From Aphanomyces cochlioides (lineage: Eukaryota; Oomycota; Saprolegniomycetes; Saprolegniales; Verrucalvaceae): a stretch of DNA of 64,000 bases. Of this stretch, positions 19,183 to 29,103 are shown in pieces. A program made the position numbers and the translations under genes. The notes below the pieces were generated by a model that was given only the letters and a program-made list of their open reading frames with translations, was not told where the DNA came from and made no database searches. Position 1 is the first letter of the stretch. Every line of letters begins with the position of its first letter. The DNA lies in the NCBI GenBank assembly GCA_019828595.1, contig JAHQRK010000007.1, positions 1,488,001-1,552,000 of the forward strand. The letters are read 5' to 3'.

Positions 19183-20514
19183 TTATATTGTCATCTTCAA
19201 AATATCATTGAATTGTTTATCGCTTAAAATTCCATTTTGAAATAAATGAATCGACATCTTCTTTAGTTCCGATTTGATCAAAGGATTATCATTACCGATC
19301 TTGATTTCACCAATGAGCTTATTGAATTCAGCAACATATTTATCACTACCATCTCGTGGATCACTAATAGTTTCTTTAAACGAATTTAACAATTTACAAA
19401 CTTTTAGAGTATCGTAAAACGCAATTTTATCTTTGTTGTCAAGCTGATTATAAAGACTATAATCAATAACTCCATCAAATAACAAGATTTTGATGATTTG
19501 AAGTAGTTTATCTGACATTTTTAATCGTTTAAAACAGGAATTACCAGACGGATGGCGTAAACTTAAATATCCTTGACCTAGAGCTTTCAAATTGACATAT
19601 TTAGCTCCAAGAGGTCGATATAAATAATCTTTTTCAAAATTATGTAAATGCGAAATTCCCGCGCCGATTAAGCCTCGTCCAATGAGTTTTTTACGGGCGA
19701 TTAATTTAAAGCCTTGGCCTTCCATTTTGATATCAGGTTCGCTTTTAATTGACATTTGAGTAACGCCTTGTCGGATGCCATTCACACGTCTATTTTCATC
19801 AATAATTTTGTCAATTTTTTCTTTTGTAGCAACCCAATCGTAATCAATTATACGTTTATTCTTATTTTCATGATCACTCCGTATGGTAAATAGTCTTCCC
19901 GATCTTCCCAAGTATACACTCTTATCTTCATCACCATTTAGTAATATCGGAGAAATCTTTCTTGTTTTAAAGAAGTTCCAATTGTCCTTATAAAGTTTTA
20001 TAATTTGTTCTCTTGGAGTTTTTTTGTTATCCTCTGCGGGAAATATTGGTTTTGACTCTTCGTCGTCTTCATCAGACAAAATTCTGAAACGATTTCTTGT
20101 TTCGACAGGGGGCATATTTTCTAATTTGATTTGATCCCTTGTTTTAATTCTGGGTTCGTATCTTGGATTACTTTCATATTGAGTTCCAGTTGTAATACCC
20201 ATTGGCTCGGTTTGAGCAGATCTGGCTTTCGTATTTCGTTTAGTTTGGGTTTGTATAGTTCTACCGTTTGATTCGGTTTGAACTTCAATGGTTCTTGGGT
20301 TTGATGAATCTGTTTGAATTTCAATTGTTCTGCCAATATTTGAAGACATTTGAGGTTTTGGTAGAATTACATTTGATGCAACATCACTACTCCAAATAGC
20401 AGTTTCATATGCCTTTTGTTTAATAGCATCGATCTTTTTATCAAGTTTGATTTGATCATAATATTCTTGTAATTTTGCTTTTTTATCAGCGAGATCCTTA
20501 TAGGTCGGATACAT
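19183..20514 (-). CDS. 443-aa Polinton protein with conserved C-terminal segment, function unknown
   Basis: The N-terminal half is charged and repetitive, with near-copies of IEIQTDSS / IEVQTES / IQTQTKRN (residues about 65-105). The middle is Lys-rich. The C-terminal half has GQGFKLIARKK, then YLYRPLGAKYVNLKALGQGYLSLRHPSG and a helical tail. The K-Y-V-N...L-S-L-R-(H/Y) pattern recalls a structural-type protein seen in several Polinton and virophage-like genomes whose role is not established. No enzymatic motif is visible. It probably belongs to the virion or DNA-processing set, as judged by location. Confidence 0.65.
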   Translation of the reverse strand: MYPTYKDLADKKAKLQEYYDQIKLDKKIDAIKQKAYETAIWSSDVASNVILPKPQMSSNIGRTIEIQTDSSNPRTIEVQTESNGRTIQTQTKRNTKARSAQTEPMGITTGTQYESNPRYEPRIKTRDQIKLENMPPVETRNRFRILSDEDDEESKPIFPAEDNKKTPREQIIKLYKDNWNFFKTRKISPILLNGDEDKSVYLGRSGRLFTIRSDHENKNKRIIDYDWVATKEKIDKIIDENRRVNGIRQGVTQMSIKSEPDIKMEGQGFKLIARKKLIGRGLIGAGISHLHNFEKDYLYRPLGAKYVNLKALGQGYLSLRHPSGNSCFKRLKMSDKLLQIIKILLFDGVIDYSLYNQLDNKDKIAFYDTLKVCKLLNSFKETISDPRDGSDKYVAEFNKLIGEIKIGNDNPLIKSELKKMSIHLFQNGILSDKQFNDILKMTI

Positions 20515-20552
20515 TTTACTACGAATTAATTAACGTATATATATTTGGTAGT

Positions 20553-21641
20553 TTATATTACCTGTGCAAAATAATTTTTTTCTAATTGACTCATTTGATT
20601 TTTATTAAATATTCTTAGATTCTTCTGAGGCTCCCATGATTCACTTCCATCAGCCCATTTAACCAGATATTTGTATTGACCATTTTTTAGTTTCTTGTGA
20701 CTTAAAATTTTCTCAGCTTCATAAATGTCATTTGCTCTTCCATCAGCGTCAGTAGTTTGAGCTTCTACTATTTTTATATCATTAACTGGTTTATATACGA
20801 CGTGATTATTTTTTGATCGTAAATGCGTCTTTAGTCCATCTAATCCAATAAATTCATAAACGGATTTTGAATATTTAGCACCTTCTTTTTGAAATGGATT
20901 TTTTGGTTTCAATTTGTAACGTACTTTTGAGCCAATCGGGATGCTTTCTAAGACTTGCTTTGCTACATTTTGGTTATGATCATTTTCGGAAAATATGACT
21001 TTTCCTTTCATCTCATTTGGCGTTGCATGAATGGATGAATGTTCCGTGTCATTGTAATTTGAAATTGCATCGTTTAGATGCTTTTGAGTTAGCTTTTTAA
21101 AGATTCCTGTCTCGAACATTTTGGTTAGTCTTGATTTTAACGTTCTAATGAATCGATCTACCTTGCCTAGAATTGTATGATCCCCAGACTCTCCAGCGTA
21201 ATGACTGATATGTTCTTTTGTTAACAGTTCTTGAACTTTTTTATTCATAAACTCATTTCCATTATCTGATGTAAACGAATGTGTTTTGTTTCGAGAAAGA
21301 AATTCTTCTATTGCTTTTCTAACTACAGGCGCAGTTTTGTTTTTCAACAATTTGGCGAAGCCGATTCGACTGTTAATATTGATTGCGATAAATATTGGTT
21401 GTTTTTGCCAAAAAGCTAAATCCATTTGCCATGAGTTTGGATTGTTGCTTGCAATTTTGAACTCAGGAAATTTCTTGTTTTGAGCTGAATGCTGTTGAAT
21501 ATCAGTTTGTTTCTTATACCAATCGCGAACTTGTTTTAGAGTAATAGAATTATTAAGTTCTTTTGCTTTTTTATACAATGCTGTTGCGCTAATGAATCCA
21601 ATCTTTGGATCATAGTATAATTTTTTAAGAAGTGCAGACAT
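20553..21641 (-). CDS. Retroviral-type (RVE) integrase with C-terminal chromodomain
   Basis: 362 aa. The N-terminal segment is helical, followed by an RNase-H-fold core with Asp74 (WQMDLAFWQ), Asp126 (FTSDNGNEF) and, exactly 35 residues later, Asp162 (GKVDRFIRTLK) where retroviral enzymes have Glu. At the C-terminus EAEKILSHKK...YLVKWADGSESWEP is a chromodomain, which binds histone tails and may guide insertion into particular chromatin. This enzyme makes the 6-bp staggered cut that gives the GATATC duplication. The frame is intact. Confidence 0.93.
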   Translation of the reverse strand: MSALLKKLYYDPKIGFISATALYKKAKELNNSITLKQVRDWYKKQTDIQQHSAQNKKFPEFKIASNNPNSWQMDLAFWQKQPIFIAININSRIGFAKLLKNKTAPVVRKAIEEFLSRNKTHSFTSDNGNEFMNKKVQELLTKEHISHYAGESGDHTILGKVDRFIRTLKSRLTKMFETGIFKKLTQKHLNDAISNYNDTEHSSIHATPNEMKGKVIFSENDHNQNVAKQVLESIPIGSKVRYKLKPKNPFQKEGAKYSKSVYEFIGLDGLKTHLRSKNNHVVYKPVNDIKIVEAQTTDADGRANDIYEAEKILSHKKLKNGQYKYLVKWADGSESWEPQKNLRIFNKNQMSQLEKNYFAQVI

Positions 21642-21650
21642 ATTATATAT

Positions 21651-24600
21651 CTAAGCAAATGAAACTTTTCTTGTAAACTTCAATCTCTTGCTTACCTTTT
21701 GTGTCTTAGTGTTAATGTCGATTGAACAACATTCGCTTAGATCAAATTCCATTGATTCACCATTATACATCTTCACATACTTTTCGAGAGGATTTTCTTT
21801 AAGAAGCTTTCCAGGAATACCCTTCATACGAATATGATGTCCCTCAACATCATTACCATCGCAAGATAGCACATTCACATAGCTTTTTTTTCCTAAGAAT
21901 ATTGACTCCTTAGCATAAACCTCTCCTTTTGAACCTTCAAGACTAAAATCTGTATGAAATTGCCCCATTTGCTTTCCAATTAGTTCTCTTCCATATTTTT
22001 CTTTAAAAGCGATTGCCAATATTGGAACCCCATCACGATCAATCATCATCGAATCTGTATCCTGATACCAAATGTTAGCTTTAATATCTTCTGCAAGACA
22101 CATAACTTCATTCATAATATGTTTTGAAGAATCGAGTATCTGAACTCCAAGATGAGCTGGTGAATAATGTTCATAGAGATATTTGTGTTCTTCAAATAAT
22201 GCCAAATCATCAGTAATTGGCGTTCTTGAAATCATTTTATGAATCTTTCGTTTTGTTCGCTCTTTAATCTCGTCAGATCCTTTGACAAGTATCTTCTCTT
22301 TTACAATTGGTTTTTGAATTAGCTTTCCGTAAGCGCTATTGAGGAGCAATTTGATTCCTTCTTGTAGAGGATTGCCTTCTTTTTTCAACTTAAGTCGTTC
22401 GTTGAATAATTCTTTTACTGCTTCTACTATCTTTGGATTAAAACCTTCATCCCAATAACAACCTTCAATTACCGTATATGTAGCATTTTGAAATTTTACA
22501 ATATCTTCAAGAGCTTGCTTTCCAATAACCATTGTTTGTCCTATGATATCATTTGTAAAACCACGTGATCCATCTTGTTGAATACTTAAAAGTGGAAAAC
22601 TTTGATGTTTTCCGATAGAGTTAAATCTAACTCGAGCAATGTAATAATCAGCATTATTCGGAATTGTTCCTTAAAGAATTTTGCTTTACCTTTTACATAA
22701 CCGCTTAATATTGATTGTCCTGATGGATATAGTGAAACAGCATCAAAATCCGATAATTGATGTTTAATGTGATACTTCTTATTATCTCGAGTCATAACTC
22801 GTCCTCCAACAATAGCTTGTCTGATAAATCCCAGAACGATTCCATTTTGTTCATAGCAACCATCAAAGCAACCTTGATTATGTTGAATTGCATAAGCAAT
22901 TGATGGCATAGACATAAATCGATATACATCAATGTTGAAACGATTAATAAACATCATTCTGAAAGCTTCAAAACAAGTGTGAAGAACATCAACATCGCGA
23001 TTACAATAATGTATAGCATACTTCTGGATATCGATTTGGTCTTCAATTACTGCACCGATCTTGTTTGCGTTGGCAATCATAGCTCCTTTGTCTTCAAATC
23101 CATTGAGATAGCTAAGCTTCCACATTGACTTGAAGTTGTTTTCATTTATGAAGTCATGAGGAAATGATTCTTTTCTAAGTTAAGATCTTTGCTTGCATCC
23201 TTGAACATCTTTGGAAGATTTGCAAGTTTGCTATTAATAAAACTCATTGAGCATTTGACTACAAGTTCAGAGCTTTTATAAAAGCAATGAGCTTGCTTTA
23301 GTCGAGTTCCGCATTCTATCATATTGCTCTTTTGAGAAAAGCTTGTTACGTGTTTCATTAGAAAACGCAAATCGAATCCAGCATTGTGAGCCCAAAGTAA
23401 ATTATGACTCTTTTCGGGAATTGACTCTAGAAATCGTTGAGCACAGTCAAACCCATAAAAGTTTTGTGTTTCGCCTGTTGAATACAGCTTTCTAAATTTA
23501 TACTTTAGGATCTTGAAAGATATGCAGTAGGCAACGTGCTCGTTATCATTATTTACTAATGTTTCAAAATCGAAATAGATAACATTAAAGTTGATTATTT
23601 CTTCATATTGTTTAGTGTATTTATTAATTACTTGATTGAAAGGCGATTGACCAAATTTCATTGTACCATCAACACGTCCAATTTCTTTGAATGTATTCTC
23701 ATCAAAGTCTTCTTCATATAATGAATCAACTTTTTGATACTCATTGTTAAGTAGTTTAGGAACATTACTTTGAGTAATAGGAATAAGTAATTTATCTCTG
23801 TTGTGATATAAATGTGAAATGACTTCAAAACTGTCAAGAAACTTGATTCGTTTTGAATTATAACTAACTCGTCCGTGATGAAGTATAAATTCAGTCGATC
23901 CTTCTATTTTTACAATTTCTGGATTATTAAGAGCTGTTAGAGTGATTTTAGTTTCTTTAATAGCAAATACGTGTTTTGGCGTTACTCCAAGACGAATTAC
24001 ATTGTTACTATGAGGTCCATAATTATTAATATTATAACTTTTAACTCCATTATTGTTTTTATAGGTTTTTACTTCCAATCTTAACTTAAACTTTTCTGCT
24101 ATTTTTTTAAACAAATTAGTTGTAATACCTGAATGAAACATTAGTTGCTTAATTTTATTAACAATGACTTTTGAAACTCCTCCTTGCTCAAGAGCATATA
24201 GAAAGCATGGAATTTCTGATTCTTTTGGAAGACCATTTGGTGATTCAGGATATACTTGAAATTGGTCAAGTAAATAATCTGCTTTTGTTAAATAACGGAA
24301 AAAGTTTTTGCGAGATGATCTGGATTGCTTTGGATCTTCAATCCATTCTAACGTTATCATTGTTGTTGGAAGAATGTTAAGATCAACATCAGCTCCGGAT
24401 GTGTATTCATTATTTTCAGTTATATAAAGATTTTCAATATTTACTTGATTAGAATTCAAATGATACGTTCGAAGAGTTGATCCATCTATATCCAGAAAAT
24501 GAACTAATAAGTTTTTGTCGGCAGGAGCAATGATGTTTGGACGAATTCGCTTAAATTGTTCAAGAAGCAAAGTTGTTGTTTGATAACTGTTAACCTTCTT

Positions 24601-24822
24601 TAATGCTTTGAAATCACTTAATTGTGATTTAGCTTTATACATCTTAAAGACTGATGCAATTTTAGTCTGAGAGTCAGCTTTACGTTGTGGTTGATTTAGG
24701 ATTTCTTGGATCTTGGATATTTTCATATCCCATCTAACGGGGAGACCAAGTGATTTAGCCTGTTGATAGACTACTGACTTGGCTCTAGTTGCTTTAATTG
24801 CATTATTAGCTTTTGAAGACAT
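21651..24822 (-). pseudogene. Protein-primed DNA polymerase B (pPolB), broken by two 1-nt deletions
   Basis: Three consecutive open segments on the minus strand, 24822-23146, about 23160-22586 and about 22670-21651, together encode one family-B polymerase of about 1057 codons. Exonuclease motifs FDFETL and HNAGFDLRF are in the first segment; DFDAVSLYPSG (motif A) is in the second; NSAYGK (motif B), YQDTDSM (motif C) and KKSY are in the third. Each frame change needs one extra base in a short homopolymer (a C-run near 23160 and a G-run near 22675). The enzyme would replicate the element using a terminal protein primer. The breaks could be real or sequencing errors; otherwise every motif is present. 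Confidence 0.9.
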
Positions 24823-24939
24823 AATTTTTCAGATCTATATAATTACAATTTTTCTTTCAAGATCAAATTGTTTTTCTTGAAGATGTATATGAGTTGGAAT
24901 AAAAAAAATATAGCTTAGAAAATATCAAAATTCTGTGTC

Positions 24940-25095
24940 TTAAACATTGATTTGTCTTAACAAATTAACTTCTCTTTTGTAGTGATTTCTAGCATTAATT
25001 CGATCCAAGATGCGTTGTTGATGTTTGTAGTAATAATCGTGATTCACCTGAACTCTTGGTTTTTTGTCTTCGGGTGATTTCTTTGGTGGAGCCAT
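24940..25095 (-). CDS. Small basic ORF beside the right TIR
   Basis: 51 aa, beginning MAPPKKSPEDKKPRVQ and ending in an Arg/Lys/Asn-rich helix-like tail. It starts 18 bp inside the right TIR edge and is read toward the polymerase. Very basic N-terminus, possibly DNA-binding; not recognised. It shares the Polinton base composition. Confidence 0.45.
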   Translation of the reverse strand: MAPPKKSPEDKKPRVQVNHDYYYKHQQRILDRINARNHYKREVNLLRQINV

Positions 25096-25112
25096 TTGTG
25101 ATTATTTGTTGT

Positions 25113-25392
25113 ATTATATTATAAATAATTATTGTTCAAGATCAAATGAATTTTAAAATTTTCTGTATGAAGGTCAAGATTATGCTGGTGATGCAAAATG
25201 CTTTGAGTGGTGATCATTTTGCCTTTGGACACTTCCACAAGTGTTAATTGTGTTTTTTGCTCGAGGGTGTCTCTAGCGTATGGTTGTGGAAATGGGTGAG
25301 AATCCATTCTTAGCTAATGGATGATGCCTTACTAATGCTTCTCGTCGTGAGAATTTTGAAGTGGCCACGATATACCTTTAACAGCTATTACT
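25113..25392 (-). repeat. Polinton right terminal inverted repeat (280 bp)
   Basis: Inverted partner of 8071-8350. Identity diverges abruptly at the inner edge (GTTGTA on the right versus GCGATA on the left). Confidence 0.95.
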
Positions 25393-26572
25393 GATATCGC
25401 ATTACACTCTCTCTAGCTGCATTTGCCAAATCGCTATCAACAATGAATTGTTCGCTTGGATACACTATGTCCCCACCGATCTGCATCCAATCACGAGGCT
25501 CAACATGCGGTGCATTTGAATCAAGATCGATTATCCAGTTGTGAAGCACCAAAGTGGCTTCGATAACACGCGCCATTGACTTTGGAGAATGGAATTCGAG
25601 TGGTTTCTTGAACAAGCGGAACTTGTTTTTCCACAGGCCAAAGCTTTGTTCGACAATAGTACGAGTGCGTGAGTGGACTAAGTTGTAATGCGCTTTACAT
25701 TTCTTCATGTTCGAAACAATCGGAAACGGAGTCAGTACATGAAGGAGAAGCGTATAGCCAGCATCAGCGAGTATGTAGCCGCCATTTGGAATGACCCGCG
25801 ACTTTCCAAACATAGAGTTCTTAAAAATCATTCTGTCATTTTGAGATCCAGGCCGCAATGAATAGGCCATGAACCTCTTCTTATCATCCACCAGTGCCAT
25901 CAAATTGAATGCTGGGAATCCTTTACGGCAGTACCATCCTTCATGTTGACGGAAACGCTTGATCATAACAAGACAACCATCAATGGCACCATAGACATTT
26001 GGAAAGCCAGAGACGGACTCAAAGCCAGAAGCTATTGAGCTCGAAGATGCTGCAGACGATGGCAACGCAACCGCAGCCGAAAGGTGTGCATGTTAAATGA
26101 GTAAAATGATTTCCAATATGTGTTCATATGCCTTTGTTTTTCCAATACCAAATATGAGAGCAACGCAATCCAGACCATCGCAGTGTGTGAGGTAATACAT
26201 AGTGATGGCCAAGCGGTCCACAACATCACAACGGGCGCTGATGTGAATTGGGGGATGCACCTTTGTCCATGAGATGGAGAGTCAGTGTGCAATAGCAAAG
26301 AATGTCTTCCGCGAGCAACGTAAGTATCTCAAAAACCAGCCATCCATGCCTGAAGTAGCTCGTACAGCTGGCCAAACGGATTGTCCGCTCCCGACAAAAT
26401 CATTCATGCGCTCCGACGGATTTTCGCGACCATCAACCACAGCAACAGTGGCCGCAATGACTGTAATCGTACACAGGATAGGAGCAATCTCCATGTCAAG
26501 AAATGATCTAGGGGACGTGAGAAAAGCCCCTGAAACACTTCGAACGTCATTTGACTTGGACATTTTTGCCAA
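25388..26572 (-). pseudogene. Harbinger (DDE_Tnp_4) transposase, interrupted by stops and by the Polinton
   Basis: Continuous frame of 395 codons with two in-frame stops, at 26282-26284 (TGA) and 26093-26095 (TAA). The catalytic residues remain: Asp in YGAIDGC, Asp in ILADAGY and Glu in TIVEQSFG, with surrounding Harbinger features (QHEGWYCRKGFPAFN, PGSQNDR). The Polinton inserted in the last codons: the current end reads R-Y-Q-stop with the Q and stop supplied by Polinton sequence. Joined to the left flank at 8064, the pre-insertion frame would have continued for four more codons after R-Y before a TGA. The TAA at 26093 could lie in an intron, but no clear splice sites are seen. Confidence 0.88.
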
Positions 26573-26590
26573 TCAGCATCTCTCAACGCA

Positions 26591-26635
26591 AACAACGCTC
26601 CAGATGACCTCTTTGAGGTCGTCTGGAGCGTTGTT
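26591..26635. repeat. Subterminal hairpin in the Harbinger element
   Basis: Two 21-bp arms (starting AACAACGCTCCAGA) with one mismatch around a TTT loop, about 80 bp inside the right end. Subterminal hairpins are common in such elements; a comparable GACTGCAG/CTGCAGTC-type repeat lies near the left end (about 4869-4900). Confidence 0.75.
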
Positions 26636-26691
26636 TGGGAAAATGCGCTGGAAATGATTTTGATTGGCTGAACGACAAAATGTCGCTATCG

Positions 26692-26714
26692 CAAAATGCG
26701 CTCCGAATAGGCCC
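26692..26714 (-). repeat. Harbinger right terminal inverted repeat
   Basis: Inverted partner of 4802-4824, followed directly by the TAA target duplication. Confidence 0.88.
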
Positions 26715-26841
26715 TAAGCGATCCATTGACATCTTCGCACTCACACCAAAGTTTTGTCATCATTCCGGATAAATTAACCAATCCGAATAAACTATTCATC
26801 CGGATAATGATGAATGGCCAATCAGAACTCCATATTAGAAA

Positions 26842-28668
26842 ATGGCGAAAGGACCCAAGTCCAAGAAGCGGCATGGGGAAGCTCCACGAAACAACGCCTC
26901 ATCCAGCGGTCTCGTAGTAGTTAACCCAGCTTTACTTCGGGCGGTTGACAAGTACGTTCTTTTCTCTATGATGTCAATTTTTTAATCGAGTAGGACGAGT
27001 GCTCCTCCACCAGCAAAGAAGCAAAAGCCAAGCAAGGAGGCGAAACCAAAATCACAAGCTGCTGCTCCATCGCAACCCACTGAGAGGGGAAATGGAACAT
27101 ATATCTGTAGTGTTTGCAATATTCCTGTCACAAAGGGAGCAAAAGATATGCATGAGCAAGGAAAGAAGCACAAACGTGCACTTGCGGAAGGCACGGAAGC
27201 GTCCGAAATTTCAAACGACAAGAAAGAGCACAAAGAAAAATTAGGCCCGATTGAGTACTATCAAGCTCGCGACGAAGAAGTCCTTGGTGCGCTGTATTGT
27301 TTGGTGGTCACGCGAAAGTTGTCCAAAGTAGTCGTTGTGCTGCCCAATAAGTCCACCAAACTGCCTTCTCCACAGACAATCGCAGGAGCAATGAAACAAC
27401 TGGGATATTCTGCGTTTGCTATTCATGCGAAGACATCGCCCAATATACGGAAACTGAATGCCGAGAAGCTCAATTCATCGTCAGGTTGTATTCTCGTTAC
27501 CACGGAGCACTTGGTTGTTGGCTTGTCACTTTCTCCATCTGTGGATCTGGTTCATCTACACGGAAATCCCCATCGAGGCTTCGCTTTATTGTCCACAGAA
27601 GCTTCACCCCTTTCAACGTGGACCCCTATTAACATTCCAAAGACTTTGTTGCAGAAAGCGATATCTCGTACGAATTTGGCCAAGAATATCTTCGAACTCC
27701 AACATGAGCAACCACTCGACAACGACGCACAATGGATCCACAAACTTGCTAATGCCTCAGGTCTGAGCGATGAGGCAACCCCCAAGAAAAAGGCAGGGCT
27801 CACTCCTAGTCAACAAAAGCTTCAAGCTCTATCAGAGAAATTATTCGTCCTCTTAGCAATGCCTTTGGAATCTACAGCCTCTGTGAACCTCAACCAGATG
27901 AAGCAAAAACTGGTCGCCGTTGGTCTTGTAGCCCAAAATGCCGCCACGGGTATATCAGTGCACAATCTGCGTTTGTCTGCGCAAACACAATGGCTGGATA
28001 CAGCAAGAGGTTCGTCTTTTGGTGGCGAATGGGATGGCAGTGTGCGTCACGGTGCATCGAAAGATAAGACATCATTGCTGGTTCGAAAGACTATCAAGTC
28101 TGATGATCCATGGTCTCCAAATCCCGAACCGTCTGATCTTCAAGAGTGGGGAGGCTTGTACGGAAAAGCTTGTGGACATAACGAGGTACAGGATGAAGAG
28201 AGTATGAAGCTAACGTAACAGTAGGTCGTGCTGCAAAATCTACGCCCTTTCTTTCCTCAAGAAGTTTTGAATGCCCGTGTTTGTTGTCGTGCGAAGCCAG
28301 CCCCAGGAAATGATGGATATGATGGCTGCTTGGAATATTTACAGTGGAAATGCCGTCAGAACAAGCATGTGATGACCCTGTGGGATGCCGAATACTGGAT
28401 ATTCATCTCAGAGATGGGTGAAGTTTCGCGTCTTTCCAAGAAGTGCATGGTCACGAAACCATTATCGCTCATCAAATGGATTATGGCGAACTTTCGATTA
28501 CAGACAATCCGCTGCGAGGGCCGAATTAAACCCGCGACCATCTTAAGCACATTGTGTTATGCTCTTGTTTGTGGAACTACCAAGACGACGCAAAAGCTAC
28601 CATTAACAGCTCGACAGTGTATATTGCAGTTCATCACTACTGGTAGCCCTGAAACCTGGGAACAATGA
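26842..28668 (+). CDS. C2H2 (U1-like) zinc-finger protein with helicase-C-like segment
   Basis: Three exons, 26842-26951, 26994-28185 and 28225-28668 (581 aa), with GT-AG introns of 42 and 39 nt that keep frame. The N-terminus is basic, followed by YICSVCNIPVTKGAKDMHEQGKKH, a CxxC...HxxxxxH finger of the matrin/U1 type. Further on, a region (ending in GCILVTTEHLVVGLSLSPS, VDLVHLHGNPHRG) resembles the C-terminal RecA lobe of a DEAD-box helicase (compare LIATDVAARGLDIP), possibly of the DDX24/Mak5 kind, but without Walker A or DEAD motifs. RNA binding without helicase activity is my inference. The Harbinger element ends 125 bp upstream of its start. Confidence 0.65.
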
Positions 28669-29103
28669 GATAGATTTGAATCGAAATAAATCATACGCAA
28701 ATGCTTGGCGTCTATTCCTGATAAACTTGGATTTGCAACATTTGGCCTTCCGTACATAAAATGGAAAATTGGCCCCGAGGTAAAGATTAGTTTCCGTGCG
28801 CGGTGAAATCATACCGCGAATAAGAATATCTTGCTGTCTTCTCAAGAAACAGCCCTCGACTCTGAAAACAAAATACCTCAGCGAAGCCACGTCCCCAGCT
28901 ATGCAATGGTCTACAAGACGTGGAAGCCTGTTACGAACTCAATCAGAGGAAATATTAGCCAAAGGAGTGCAATGTTCCAAGAGATCACTTGAATGCAGGC
29001 AGCGCTCCAACTTGCAACGCACGAGAGGACAATGGAATGCAAATACTTATATTCAAACACGTAAAGAGAACATATATCATAGCAAAAGGTCTTGGTCGAC
29101 TGT
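28669..29103. other. Convergent intergenic region, nothing recognised
   Basis: The gap of about 435 bp between the zinc-finger gene and the 3' end of paralogue B holds short frames on both strands but no convincing gene or repeat. Confidence 0.4.

Larger units (their letters stand above)
8065..25398. mobile_element. Polinton/Maverick (polintovirus-like) element with exact boundaries
   Basis: The element proper is 8071-25392 (17,322 bp). It begins 5'-AGTAATAGCTGTTAAAGG and ends with the inverted sequence, with 280-bp TIRs that appear identical, flanked by 6-bp GATATC at 8065-8070 and 25393-25398. A 6-bp duplication and AG terminus are Polinton characters. Content: pPolB, RVE integrase, FtsK/HerA-type ATPase, adenain-like protease, DJR major capsid protein, minor capsid protein. 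Composition is strongly A+T-rich except around the Crinkler/RHS gene (about 8520-10540). It is inserted in the 3' end of the Harbinger transposase gene. Confidence 0.95.
4799..26717. mobile_element. PIF/Harbinger DNA transposon, split by two later insertions
   Basis: The termini read GGACCTGTTCGGAGCGCATT (from 4802) and, inverted, GGGCCTATTCGGAGCGCATT (ending 26714), flanked by direct TAA at 4799-4801 and 26715-26717. The 3-bp TAA/TTA duplication is the Harbinger hallmark. The element carries the two expected genes in convergent orientation: a Myb/SANT-type protein (+) and a DDE_Tnp_4-type transposase (-). Removing the pogo element with one TA and the Polinton with one GATATC leaves about 2.49 kb, a normal Harbinger size. 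Both genes have premature stops, so it is not autonomous now. Confidence 0.9.

Noticed and set aside
8071..25392. Reading the element as a virophage or as a large-virus fragment
   Set aside because: pPolB, an RVE integrase, terminal inverted repeats and a 6-bp duplication together define a Polinton; no SF3 helicase or large-virus genes are seen.
26032..26298. 88-aa frame at the 5' side of the Harbinger transposase
   Set aside because: The proper transposase frame, with YLTHCDGLDCVALIFGIGKT-like sequence, is a different one and continues through both stops.
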